NCBI GenBank assembly: GCA_964434235.1
Contig: CAYSUN010000023.1
Location: 1 to 18,206, forward strand
DNA length: 18,206 bases
Source: JABMRF01 sp964434235
GTDB taxonomy: Bacteria > Patescibacteriota > Patescibacteriia > UBA11705 > JABHMO01
Direction of reading: 5' to 3'
Shown here: in pieces, positions 6,500 through 13,737 of the stretch
Numbering within the stretch: position 1 is the stretch's first letter
Layout: each line of letters opens with the position of its first letter
Translations under genes and position numbers: made by a program
The notes under the pieces: generated by a model
What the model was told of the DNA's origin: nothing
Seen by the model: the letters and a program-made list of their open reading frames with translations, nothing else
Database searches by the model: none

Positions 6500-6925
6500 A
6501 TGTTTCTTTGGTTTGGTTGGTATTTTGATCCAAGTCAGACTAATATTAGACCAGTTGCTAGCCTGAAAGGTGAAGACGATAATTTTTTTGTAAAGTTCTT
6601 TAATCGTAATCAAAGTGGTAAAATTGCTAATGGAGATTGGTTGCAAGTTTCAATAGCTGATTTTTATGGAGCGCCAATTGATTTGTTTCAAAAAATTCAC
6701 AATCAATTTATTGCTTGGTATGTTGATGAACAAGAAGTGATGATTCGTGTTATTGAAAAAAATCATTATTTTCCCAAGCGTTCCAACCAAAGAGATTTTG
6801 TCCAAGTAAAATTTTTGATCAATGGGGTTAGTAGTCGATTTCATCTTGTTGATCCTACTTGTATATATAATGATTACGCTTACGCAGTTGTCCGAATGTA
6901 TCGTTATCTTCGTTCGATAACTTAG
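6500..6925 (+). CDS. Orphan protein, 141 aa
   Basis: I do not recognise this family. It begins with MFLWFGWYFDPSQ, too short to be a signal peptide, and continues as a mixed strand/helix soluble protein rich in aromatic residues, with IHNQFIAWYVDEQEVMIRVIEK in the middle and AYAVVRMYRYLRS at the end. The start at 6500 is decided by GGAGG at 6490-6494, 5 nt upstream, and by the promoter. It is the first of five consecutive plus-strand orphans between rnpB and the RNase J gene. It has its own strong terminator. The coding call is good; the role is unknown. Confidence 0.8.
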   Translation: MFLWFGWYFDPSQTNIRPVASLKGEDDNFFVKFFNRNQSGKIANGDWLQVSIADFYGAPIDLFQKIHNQFIAWYVDEQEVMIRVIEKNHYFPKRSNQRDFVQVKFLINGVSSRFHLVDPTCIYNDYAYAVVRMYRYLRSIT

Positions 6926-6937
6926 AATAGTTTTTTG

Positions 6938-6969
6938 ACTTCTATCTTTCACAAAGGTAGGAGTTTTTT
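6938..6969 (+). terminator. Strong intrinsic terminator
   Basis: A 12-bp stem with two G-U pairs (6938-6949 with 6953-6964), loop CAC, then TTTTTT. It ends the 141-aa unit. Confidence 0.85.
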
Positions 6970-6998
6970 ATTTTAATAAGTGAATTAAAATAATTTTA

Positions 6999-7027
6999 TT
7001 GACAGAATTACTTTTTTACTTTAAATT
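6999..7027 (+). promoter_or_regulatory. Promoter of the 132/124-aa orphan pair
   Basis: TTGACA (6999-7004), 17-nt spacer, TAAATT (7022-7027), about 30 nt before the SD. Confidence 0.75.
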
Positions 7028-7063
7028 ATAACCGTTAAGTTCATTTTAACCAAAGGAGCTATC

Positions 7064-7462
7064 ATGGATAGACAAGCAAAAATTCTTGATGCTAAACTTG
7101 AAACTATTAAAAAAGCGTGGAGAAATGTTCGTCTGGGAAATTTAAGGGTTACTTCAGAGTCAGTAATTTTAAGTGAAAGATGGAGATTTGTTGGCTTGCA
7201 GTTAGAAGCTTTGATCAAACATCCTAGACACTCTAATGTTGTAGTTGGTGGAGAGGTAATTCACGGTTTTTTCTTTTTTGATTATCAAGTTGATTGGGCT
7301 AACAGCCAAATTGTTGATCCTGGAAAACTTATTATTCTTTTTCCTAAAATCAAGAATCATGTCAAAATTTACTGGGCAACAGAAGATTATATTCGCACTG
7401 CTTATGAACAAGGTAGTAAAGATCGATATGCTAAGTCCATGATAATTGCAACGAATTCTTAA
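7064..7462 (+). CDS. Orphan protein, 132 aa
   Basis: I do not recognise this protein. The first 25 residues look like a basic amphipathic helix (RQAKILDAKLETIKKAWRNVRL). The remainder looks beta-rich (NVVVGGEVIHGFFFFDYQVDW, LIILFPKIKNHVKIYWA), ending in a short helical tail. There are no cysteines and no membrane span. AAAGGAG at 7052-7058 precedes the ATG by 5 nt. The next gene starts 11 nt after its stop and its SD overlaps this stop codon, so the two are one operon and their products may act together. Function unknown. Confidence 0.78.
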   Translation: MDRQAKILDAKLETIKKAWRNVRLGNLRVTSESVILSERWRFVGLQLEALIKHPRHSNVVVGGEVIHGFFFFDYQVDWANSQIVDPGKLIILFPKIKNHVKIYWATEDYIRTAYEQGSKDRYAKSMIIATNS

Positions 7463-7473
7463 AGGAGAAAATT

Positions 7474-7848
7474 ATGGCAGGATTAAATTCGGTGTTATCT
7501 GAAATGCAGGAATTACTAGCTCGAGCTGAGATTGATGTTGATATTTCAAAATTAACCGGAGCACTTTTTGTTTATAAAATTAAATACAAAAAAATTGGTA
7601 ATTTATCCGAGCGAATTGAATTTGGTACAGCCTGTGTCAAGCACTATAAGCTGGAACAATTTGGTAATGAAAAAGTAACGGTTCGTATTTATGCTAATAA
7701 CTGTGTTCAACCTTTATTTGTAAACAGTACTGAAAAAGGTGCTGATTGTAACCCTAATTATGATTGGGAGTTTTATTTTTTCGATGGAAAATGGCAAATA
7801 AATAACACTAGCAATGAACAATATGAACTAGACTTATTTTTTGCGTAA
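7474..7848 (+). CDS. Orphan protein, 124 aa
   Basis: I do not recognise this protein. It has an N-terminal acidic helix (LNSVLSEMQELLARAEIDVDIS) followed by a probable beta domain (ALFVYKIKYKKIG, RIEFGTACVKHYKLEQF, VTVRIYANNCVQPLFV, WEFYFFDGKWQINN). Three cysteines are spaced irregularly and do not form a metal-binding pattern. It ends with an acidic-aromatic tail. AAAGGAG overlaps the stop of the preceding gene and serves as SD, which implies co-translation. A strong terminator follows. Partnership with the 132-aa product is a reasonable inference from the tight spacing; nothing more can be said. Confidence 0.78.
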   Translation: MAGLNSVLSEMQELLARAEIDVDISKLTGALFVYKIKYKKIGNLSERIEFGTACVKHYKLEQFGNEKVTVRIYANNCVQPLFVNSTEKGADCNPNYDWEFYFFDGKWQINNTSNEQYELDLFFA

Positions 7849-7919
7849 TTCAAAAAGAAAAGTTAATCATCGATTAAGAAAATAATAATTGTTAGAAAAA
7901 AGATTTTATCAGAACATAG

Positions 7920-7946
7920 CCTTGGGCCAAGCTCAAGGTTTTTTTT
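7920..7946 (+). terminator. Intrinsic terminator of the orphan pair
   Basis: CCTTGGGC (7920-7927) pairs with GCTCAAGG (7931-7938) around a CAA loop, with one G-U, followed by eight T residues. Confidence 0.85.
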
Positions 7947-7977
7947 GTAATTTAAATAATTAATTAATGATTTATAT

Positions 7978-8006
7978 TTGACAAAACAATCAAAAAGTCA
8001 TACGTT
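7978..8006 (+). promoter_or_regulatory. Promoter of the 153-aa orphan
   Basis: TTGACA (7978-7983), 17-nt spacer, TACGTT (8001-8006). Confidence 0.6.
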
Positions 8007-8045
8007 TAAAGTGCCAGTTAACCCAAACCAAAAAGGAGGTGAGTG

Positions 8046-8507
8046 ATGCATACTCGACACGAAGTAAATGAAAAATGGTTGATCGATTTTCTTTCCAAGG
8101 GCAATATTCCGACACGTGGAGGAGTGGATTTGTTGACACGCTGGATTGGGTTTGATGAAGGTAAGGATGGGATAAAAAGAAAAATCGTTAGAGCGGGTAG
8201 TACCATCAAAGTAACCATTGCGATTTATGGTACTGGGCCAAGATCACTTGGTAATGTGCCATATTCCTTTTTCTTGGGTGCTACTCCAGAAATTATCCGA
8301 ATTGGTCGGCGTTGGACAAAATCTTTTAAGGTTCCGTGTCGACCGCATATTGTTCGTGAGGTAGAATTTGTTCATTTGGAAATCAAACTCAAACCAGGTT
8401 CTGTGTTCGTAGAAAGAGACGTATGCTATTACGTCTGTGCTTCAAAATCTCTACGACAAAGAGCCCAAAAAAAGGTACAGGAAGCAAAAAATGCATATAA
8501 CCTTTAG
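8046..8507 (+). CDS. Orphan basic protein, 153 aa
   Basis: I do not recognise this protein. It is basic overall. It contains WLIDFLSKGNIPTRGGVDLLTRWIGFDEGKDG near the start, which looks helical, then probable strands (STIKVTIAIYGTG, EVEFVHLEIKLKPGSVFVERDVCYYVC). It ends in a charged helix, KSLRQRAQKKVQEAKNAY. There is no membrane segment. The SD AAGGAGGTGA (8033-8042) is a near-perfect match to the 16S tail and is the strongest in the window. The ATG at 8046 is preferred to the GTG at 8043 because the latter is only 3 nt from GGAGG. It is a monocistronic unit with its own promoter and terminator. Function unknown. Confidence 0.78.
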   Translation: MHTRHEVNEKWLIDFLSKGNIPTRGGVDLLTRWIGFDEGKDGIKRKIVRAGSTIKVTIAIYGTGPRSLGNVPYSFFLGATPEIIRIGRRWTKSFKVPCRPHIVREVEFVHLEIKLKPGSVFVERDVCYYVCASKSLRQRAQKKVQEAKNAYNL

Positions 8508-8515
8508 GGTAGTCG

Positions 8516-8548
8516 AAGCGCTTATGATCTAATCATTTGCGCTTTTTT
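8516..8548 (+). terminator. Intrinsic terminator of the 153-aa orphan
   Basis: AAGCGC (8516-8521) pairs with GCGCTT (8539-8544), with an inner ATGAT/ATCAT helix across a TT/TT internal loop, then T residues to 8548. Confidence 0.8.
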
Positions 8549-8560
8549 ATTTGGCTAGTA

Positions 8561-8589
8561 TTGACAAAAATTGAAGCTAATGCTAATCT
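8561..8589 (+). promoter_or_regulatory. Promoter of the 196-aa orphan
   Basis: TTGACA (8561-8566), 17-nt spacer, TAATCT (8584-8589). It begins 12 nt after the preceding T-tract. Confidence 0.75.
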
Positions 8590-8612
8590 AAAATGTCAAC
8601 AAGGAGAAGACA

Positions 8613-9203
8613 ATGAAAGATACAGCTACAATGTTCTTTGATTTTATCCTATCGGTGCAAACCAATTTGCAATTGGCTGTTGGTTATTTGCAAAAGATTC
8701 AAAAAACTAATTTTCTGGATATTGAGTTAGTCGGCGAAGATGATTTCGAACAGGTCAAAACGCAATATCTAGATATTTCTTCAAGTGTAAATGAATTAGG
8801 TTTTGCCTACACTGCTCTTTTTAGATCAATAAATTCTTGGCATTCAAAGTATAAGGATTTTTTGTCAGAAAAAAGCAATACTATTGCTCAGAGAATTTAT
8901 GCCTATGTTTCGCAAATAGGTTTTTGGGAAGTTAGGGCAATTGTTCATTTGCCCAACCAAACAGTTATTCAGTATATGCAGGTAAAAAATTCTGACAACC
9001 AAGCTCGGCAAATTCAGGAATTGCGTGTTAATAATGTAGTTGATGGAAATACAATTGACGAAATTTTAACTGCAATTGTTGTGCAGGCAAAGATTACGCC
9101 AGTGCAATTCATTGTGTATAAGGTTAGTAAAAATGCAGAAAAATTAAATATTTATGAATGGACAGATGAAAAATACCAGTTAATTGCTAAAATTGAAAAA
9201 TAA
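8613..9203 (+). CDS. Orphan protein, 196 aa
   Basis: I do not recognise this protein. Residues 1-95 look all-helical (MFFDFILSVQTNLQLAVGYL, YLDISSSVNELGFAYTALFRSINSW) and could form a helical bundle. Residues about 98-196 look like an alternating strand/helix domain (WEVRAIVHLPNQTVIQYMQV, PVQFIVYKVSKN, LNIYEWTDEKYQLIAKIEK). There is no signal peptide or clear transmembrane span. The SD AAGGAG (8601-8606) lies 6 nt before the ATG. It is the last and largest of the five-gene orphan cassette, and a bidirectional terminator separates it from the RNase J gene. Two-domain architecture is an inference from pattern only; function unknown. Confidence 0.8.
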   Translation: MKDTATMFFDFILSVQTNLQLAVGYLQKIQKTNFLDIELVGEDDFEQVKTQYLDISSSVNELGFAYTALFRSINSWHSKYKDFLSEKSNTIAQRIYAYVSQIGFWEVRAIVHLPNQTVIQYMQVKNSDNQARQIQELRVNNVVDGNTIDEILTAIVVQAKITPVQFIVYKVSKNAEKLNIYEWTDEKYQLIAKIEK

Positions 9204-9211
9204 AAAATAAG

Positions 9212-9237
9212 GCTCGTGAACATTTCACGAGCTTTTT
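9212..9237 (+). terminator. Bidirectional terminator between the orphan cassette and RNase J
   Basis: A perfect 9-bp stem, GCTCGTGAA with TTCACGAGC around a CAT loop, is followed by TTTTT on the plus strand and a T-rich run on the minus strand. It serves both convergent genes. Confidence 0.85.
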
Positions 9238-9270
9238 CTTATTTAAATAGTAGGGGTGATAAAATAAATT

Positions 9271-11154
9271 TTAGACTTCAATAATCACAGGCATGATCAT
9301 TGGTCGGCGTCTAGTTTTTTTGTAAAGTAAATCTCCCAAGTGATCGCGTAATTTATTTTTTAATAGCATCGGATCAAAACCTTGTTTTTTGTGTTTGCCA
9401 ATTGTTTTGCGAACTAGCTCACGCGCATCTTCAATTAATTGGCGACTTTCTTTCATGTAAACAAAACCACGAGAAATAATATCTGGGCTACCAACAAGTT
9501 CACCAGTTTTTTTCTTGACTGTGGCAATTACAACAAACATTCCATCTTCAGCCATCATTCTTCGGTCGCGAAGTACAATTGCGGAAACATCTCCAACACC
9601 AAGACCGTCAACCATAACATATTCAGTCGGAACTTTTTCTTCAGTTAATCTTCCTGTTGTTTGGCTTTGATTTCGGCCACGACTAAATTCAATGACTTGT
9701 CCATTGTCAGCCACAAAAATATTTTCTTTTGGGATACCAACACTTTCAGCAACATTACCGTTGATTCTAAGCATGAAATGATTAGCTTCAATTGGAATAA
9801 AATATTGAGGATTAAATAATCTGATAATTAATTTTAAATCTTCTTGCTTGGCATGGCCACCAGCGTGAATATCCATGTGTTGATAATGATAAACTCTAGC
9901 TCCTTGTCGATAAAATATGTCTTTCAAACTTTGAATGGTTCTTTCGTTTCCAGGAATGACTGATGATGAAAAAACAACACTGTCACCTTCTTTGATTTTT
10001 ATAAATTTATGTTCATTGCTAGCAATTCTATTTAAAACAGCATTTTTTTCACCTTGCGCACCAGTACCAATAATTACAATTTTATCATCAGGTAAACTTT
10101 TTAGTTGTTTTTCGTCAATTAAAAGACCTTTACTGTGTTTGATATAGCCAAGTTCCGTTGCAATTTCAATATTACTGTTCATACTTCGGCCATCAAGGTA
10201 AACTTTTCGTCCAAATTTTTCAGCAATGGTCAGCATTTGTTGGATTCTGTTTATTAAAGAAGCAAACGTACCAACAATAATTCGGCCTTTTGATTCTTGG
10301 AAAATTGTTTCAATTGAGTTGGTGATTTCGCTTTCTGATAATTGGTGACCTGAGTGAGTAGCGTCAGTACTGTCTGCCATTAAAGCCAAAACACCTTCGC
10401 TACCAATTTTGGCAATTCTCGTTAGATCAATTGGTTTATCGTTAATTGGATTAAAATCAACTTTAAAGTCACCTGTATGAACGATTGTGCCAACTGGGGT
10501 GTGAATAACAGTACCGAAACTGTCTGGAATATTGTGATTTACTCTAAAAAATTCGATTTCAAATACTCCCAGTTTTAGTTTGTCTGTATCTGGATCAATA
10601 ACATTCATGTTTAGTGGATTTATCTTGGAATATTCTTCGTGTCGTTTGTTGATTAATCCAGCAGTTAATTTGGCTGTGTAAATTGGAGGATTATTTAATT
10701 CTGGACAAAGATGAGAAATAGCTCCAATGTGGTCATAGTGACCATGAGTTATAACTACACCTTTGATGTTTTTTACTTTGTCTTTCAAATAAGTTATATC
10801 TGGAATAATATAATCAATTCCTGGCATGTTTTCTTCTGGAAATTGTAAACCCATATCAACAATAATAATATCGTCACCGTATTCCAAAAGTGACATGTTT
10901 CGTCCAACTTCTTCCAATCCGCCAAGAACGATAATTCTTAAAGATTTATTATTATCATTATTGTTGTATTTTATAATTGGTGGTTGAGGACGATGATTTT
11001 GAGTGTTTGGTGTTTGATTGTTTGATGCTGTTGGTTGATTTTGTGTCGGTCGGTTGGGTATTCTATGTGTTGTCGATCGAGGAGTTTCTTTTGTCGTTCT
11101 TTTTTTGTTCGGATGATAATTTCGGCTAGAACGTGTGTTAATTACTTTGTTCAT
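9271..11154 (-). CDS. rnj: Ribonuclease J
   Basis: RNase J is a cytoplasmic metallo-beta-lactamase/beta-CASP nuclease with endonuclease and 5'-3' exonuclease activity, central to mRNA turnover and rRNA maturation. After a low-complexity N-terminal extension (1-70, rich in Asn, Thr, Pro, Arg), the enzyme starts at LRIIVLGGLEEVGRN. The zinc motif HGHYDH lies at 137-142. The second metal-ligand region is VHTGDFKVD, the beta-CASP part contains ADSTDATHSGH, GTFASLINR and HAGGHAKQEDL, and PIEANHFML follows before the C-terminal dimerisation domain. The 627 residues exceed the usual 550 or so because of the extension. No SD is seen. The leader is long (about 180 nt) with repeated complementary 9-mers. 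It is separated from the upstream substrate-binding gene by 247 nt and probably has its own promoter. Confidence 0.96.
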   Translation of the reverse strand: MNKVINTRSSRNYHPNKKRTTKETPRSTTHRIPNRPTQNQPTASNNQTPNTQNHRPQPPIIKYNNNDNNKSLRIIVLGGLEEVGRNMSLLEYGDDIIIVDMGLQFPEENMPGIDYIIPDITYLKDKVKNIKGVVITHGHYDHIGAISHLCPELNNPPIYTAKLTAGLINKRHEEYSKINPLNMNVIDPDTDKLKLGVFEIEFFRVNHNIPDSFGTVIHTPVGTIVHTGDFKVDFNPINDKPIDLTRIAKIGSEGVLALMADSTDATHSGHQLSESEITNSIETIFQESKGRIIVGTFASLINRIQQMLTIAEKFGRKVYLDGRSMNSNIEIATELGYIKHSKGLLIDEKQLKSLPDDKIVIIGTGAQGEKNAVLNRIASNEHKFIKIKEGDSVVFSSSVIPGNERTIQSLKDIFYRQGARVYHYQHMDIHAGGHAKQEDLKLIIRLFNPQYFIPIEANHFMLRINGNVAESVGIPKENIFVADNGQVIEFSRGRNQSQTTGRLTEEKVPTEYVMVDGLGVGDVSAIVLRDRRMMAEDGMFVVIATVKKKTGELVGSPDIISRGFVYMKESRQLIEDARELVRKTIGKHKKQGFDPMLLKNKLRDHLGDLLYKKTRRRPMIMPVIIEV

Positions 11155-11166
11155 ATTTTCTAAGTG

Positions 11167-11258
11167 GAAATAAATGGTAAGCGGATAACTAAAGATTTAT
11201 GTAATTATTTATCAAAATAATCATTTATTTCATATTTATTTCATTTGTAGAAATAAAT
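11167..11258 (-). promoter_or_regulatory. RNase J leader with four complementary 9-mers
   Basis: In the RNA sense (minus), ATTTATTTC (11250-11258) is followed by two GAAATAAAT copies (11234-11242 and 11223-11231), then a second ATTTATTTC (11167-11175) 12 nt before the start codon. Either outer element can pair with either inner element, so mutually exclusive hairpins are possible, one of them next to the start. A further small hairpin, GCGTT-CTTA-AACGC, lies upstream near 11290-11303. The repeats are visible; a switch is inference. Confidence 0.4.
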
Positions 11259-11339
11259 TAAGTTGTTAATTTTTTTTAATTTAAAATTTGCGTTTAAGAA
11301 CGCTAAGTTAGTGAGATTAATTATGTGAAGTTTATTAAG

Positions 11340-11362
11340 CTAATTTTATTATAGCAAGAAAA
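11340..11362 (-). promoter_or_regulatory. Probable RNase J promoter (extended -10)
   Basis: On the minus strand TGCTATAAT gives a perfect -10 with a TGn extension (TATAAT about 11348-11353). The -35 region (TTTGCT/TTGCTT) is weak, as is usual with extended -10 promoters. It lies in the 247-nt gap between the substrate-binding gene and rnj. No terminator hairpin was found after the substrate-binding gene, so read-through is also possible. Confidence 0.5.
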
Positions 11363-11401
11363 AGGATAAAGCAAAAATTTATTGAACTTTAATTTATTTT
11401 T

Positions 11402-13303
11402 TTACTTTTTCCATTGGCGATCAGTTTTGATGTACCACTCGTTAATCATAGAAAAACGATCAGCTGGGGTGATGATTTGTGAAGTATTAAAACCTTTGAT
11501 TTTTTTATTTTGCGGATAAGTATAAGTCGGGTTGAACAAGAAAATTGCTGGAACTGTTTCCGCGATAATGTTTTGAAATTGTTTATAAAGTTCTGCTCGA
11601 GCATTGTCGTCAGTTGTTTTTCTAGCATTTTCTAATAAATTGTCAGCATCATTATTATTCAAAGAGGTTAAGTTTAAGCCTGGAAAACTGGTTTGACTTG
11701 AATGCCAAAATGGATATGGATCAGGATCATAACCAAGGATTTGACCATAAAGTAAAGCTTCATAATTACGGGTTTTGATTGTTTCAGCAATGTTACTTGG
11801 GTCAACAAAAACTAAGTTAACTTTAGCTCCAATAAGTTGCCACTCTTTTTGTAGTTCAGTCGCAATTTTTACATTTTCAGGTTGATTTACAGTTGTTAAA
11901 CTGAATTCAAAATATCTTGAACCTTTTTTACGTACAGGGTATGGATAAGCATTTTCAGTTGTTTCTTCAGCGTTTATTTCGTCAGAGTTTTCATCCTCAG
12001 TTGTTTCCTTTTTTGGATCAACGTAATCCTCAAGTGTCCATTCCAGTTTGTCCAATTCAGTCTTGGCGTGTTGGACATTAAAAGGATATTTAACTATTTC
12101 TGAGTTGTAGCCCAGTGTACCAGGTAAAATACAACTATCAATTATTTGCGCTTCAGCATTTAATATTTCATTAACTATTTTTTCTTTGTTTGTAGCATGA
12201 GTTAAAATTTTTCTAATTGTTAAATCTTTCAAAATTGGATTTTTGTCATAATTAAAGAAAACTGCAGAATATTGTGGTAGGTGAAGTAAATTAAAATTTA
12301 AATTTCTGTTATTAATAATTCGAGCTCTAATTTCTTTTGGTAAATAACTAATTCCGTCTACTTTTTTGTTGTTTAATGATTCAACTGCTTGTTCAAAGTT
12401 TTCAGTAAATTTTAAATCTATTTCATCGATATAAGCAACTTGATCATAGTAAGTAGGATTGCTTTTTAGTTTGAAACTTTTTATTACACCGTTTTTATTT
12501 TTAGTTAAAGAACTAAATTTGTATGGCCCAGTACCAATCGGTTTTAAATTATATTCAGCCATTAACATATTTTCTGGTTGAATGTTTTGCCAAATATGTT
12601 CAGGTAAAATTCCAATAGTTAAGCTTTCTAAAAATGGAGCAAATGGTTTGGGCAAAGTGAAGCGAACAGTAAAATCATCAATTTTTTCGATTGAAGTTCC
12701 TTGAAAATTATAAATTAAAGGTGTCTTGGTTTGTGTGTTTTGAATTCGGTTAATCGTAAACATTACATCATTAGCAGTAAAGTCTTCACCGTCGTGCCAT
12801 TTAATCCCTTGTCTTAATATAAAGGTATAAACTAATTGGTTTTCACTTACTTCGTATGATTCTACTAAATCTTTTTCTAACCCTTGGTCAGTGTAGGTGA
12901 ATAAGCCAGAGTAAATTAAAGAAACCAAGTCTAGATCTACATCATTGGCAGTTGCAAAAAGTGGATTAATATATCTTGGTGCACCAACTAAGCCTTCTGT
13001 GTAAATTCCGCCAGCTTTTGGTTTTAGTTCTGAGTGATTCCAGTAAAAATTTATTGACAATGAAGCAACAGCGATCAAAATTAGACCGCTCAAAATGCGA
13101 ATGATTATTTTTTCTGTTGAAGATAAGTATTTAGAAATATAATTTATTTGTTCTTTATTTGGAAGTTTTTTTGTTGAAGCTAAACTGCTCACTAATTTTT
13201 CATCGTGAGTGTGAAATTTTTTTATTTTATTTTGGGCTCGTTTTTCTTTTAGCTTCAGTTTTTTTTCTTGAATTTTTACGCCCAATTTTTTGAAGTAAGA
13301 CAC
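11402..13303 (-). CDS. Membrane-anchored family-5 extracellular solute-binding protein (peptide/nickel type)
   Basis: This belongs to the OppA/DppA substrate-binding family, which binds peptides or other small ligands outside the membrane. The 633-residue form is unusual. Residues 1-62 are a basic, coiled-coil-like cytoplasmic segment (KIQEKKLKLKEKRAQNKIKK), 66-87 form a single transmembrane anchor, and the binding domain begins with GGIYTEGLVGAPRYINPLF (98-116). The family signature FILRQGIKWHDGEDFTANDV is near 155-175. A very acidic insert (KKETTEDENSDEINAEETTE) lies near 430-450. There is no lipobox or cleavable signal. The start is GTG at 13303, with no SD and a perfect 7-bp hairpin (13304-13319) abutting it. 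secG lies 30 nt upstream in the same unit. No permease or ATPase is in view, so a role other than import, such as surface scavenging or signalling, is possible. Confidence 0.88.
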   Translation of the reverse strand: MSYFKKLGVKIQEKKLKLKEKRAQNKIKKFHTHDEKLVSSLASTKKLPNKEQINYISKYLSSTEKIIIRILSGLILIAVASLSINFYWNHSELKPKAGGIYTEGLVGAPRYINPLFATANDVDLDLVSLIYSGLFTYTDQGLEKDLVESYEVSENQLVYTFILRQGIKWHDGEDFTANDVMFTINRIQNTQTKTPLIYNFQGTSIEKIDDFTVRFTLPKPFAPFLESLTIGILPEHIWQNIQPENMLMAEYNLKPIGTGPYKFSSLTKNKNGVIKSFKLKSNPTYYDQVAYIDEIDLKFTENFEQAVESLNNKKVDGISYLPKEIRARIINNRNLNFNLLHLPQYSAVFFNYDKNPILKDLTIRKILTHATNKEKIVNEILNAEAQIIDSCILPGTLGYNSEIVKYPFNVQHAKTELDKLEWTLEDYVDPKKETTEDENSDEINAEETTENAYPYPVRKKGSRYFEFSLTTVNQPENVKIATELQKEWQLIGAKVNLVFVDPSNIAETIKTRNYEALLYGQILGYDPDPYPFWHSSQTSFPGLNLTSLNNNDADNLLENARKTTDDNARAELYKQFQNIIAETVPAIFLFNPTYTYPQNKKIKGFNTSQIITPADRFSMINEWYIKTDRQWKK

Positions 13304-13333
13304 AAAGTTTAAAAACTTTATAGTTTCCTAAGT

Positions 13334-13561
13334 TTAGGTAATTAACAAGATGTTTGCTAATGAAATACCTAAAAATAATATTGAGAAAATAATCGTTAAA
13401 GTAAAAATCTTCTTTTCCATACCTCTTTTTGTTCGAAAAGCATTAGAGGTTTCACTGCCACCAAAAACTCCAGATAATCCACCACCTCTGTTTTGTAGCA
13501 AAATTAGAGCAATTAGTATTAAGGCAATAATAACTTGAATAATTGTAAGTACATTAGTCAT
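13334..13561 (-). CDS. secG: Preprotein translocase subunit SecG
   Basis: SecG is the small, non-essential subunit of the SecYEG channel and aids SecA-driven export. The 75-residue product has the family layout: a first transmembrane helix (5-22), the conserved cytoplasmic loop LLQNRGGGLSGVFGGSE (21-37) and a second helix (52-73). Length and spacing are typical. It is first in a unit with the substrate-binding protein. A consensus promoter lies upstream, yet the 25-nt A/T-rich leader has no SD. Confidence 0.93.
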   Translation of the reverse strand: MTNVLTIIQVIIALILIALILLQNRGGGLSGVFGGSETSNAFRTKRGMEKKIFTLTIIFSILFLGISLANILLIT

Positions 13562-13590
13562 AAGATTTTTAATATTGATAGTTCTTTGAC

Positions 13591-13619
13591 AGTATATCAG
13601 TTGGCTTGATTTGTGTCAA
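13591..13619 (-). promoter_or_regulatory. secG promoter
   Basis: Minus-strand TTGACA (13614-13619), 17-nt spacer, TATACT (13591-13596). It is divergent from the promoter of the membrane protein gene. Confidence 0.85.
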
Positions 13620-13661
13620 TAGAAAAAGTTTAGAAAAATAATTTTACTTGTAGATTGTAGC

Positions 13662-13690
13662 TTGACATAATTGTTGTAAATTACTATTCT
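13662..13690 (+). promoter_or_regulatory. Promoter of the orphan membrane protein
   Basis: TTGACA (13662-13667), 17-nt spacer, TATTCT (13685-13690). The leader holds a small hairpin, AGTTG-CTAA-CAACT (13714-13727), directly before the GGGGG SD (13728-13732), which could affect ribosome access. Confidence 0.7.
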
Positions 13691-13737
13691 ATTGCTTAAT
13701 GGTCGTTGACAATAGTTGCTAACAACTGGGGGAAAAC

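Noticed and set aside
6650..6952. Minus-strand 100-codon ORF opposite the 141-aa orphan
   Set aside because: It is antisense to a gene with promoter, SD and terminator on the plus strand, starts inside that gene's terminator region and has no SD.
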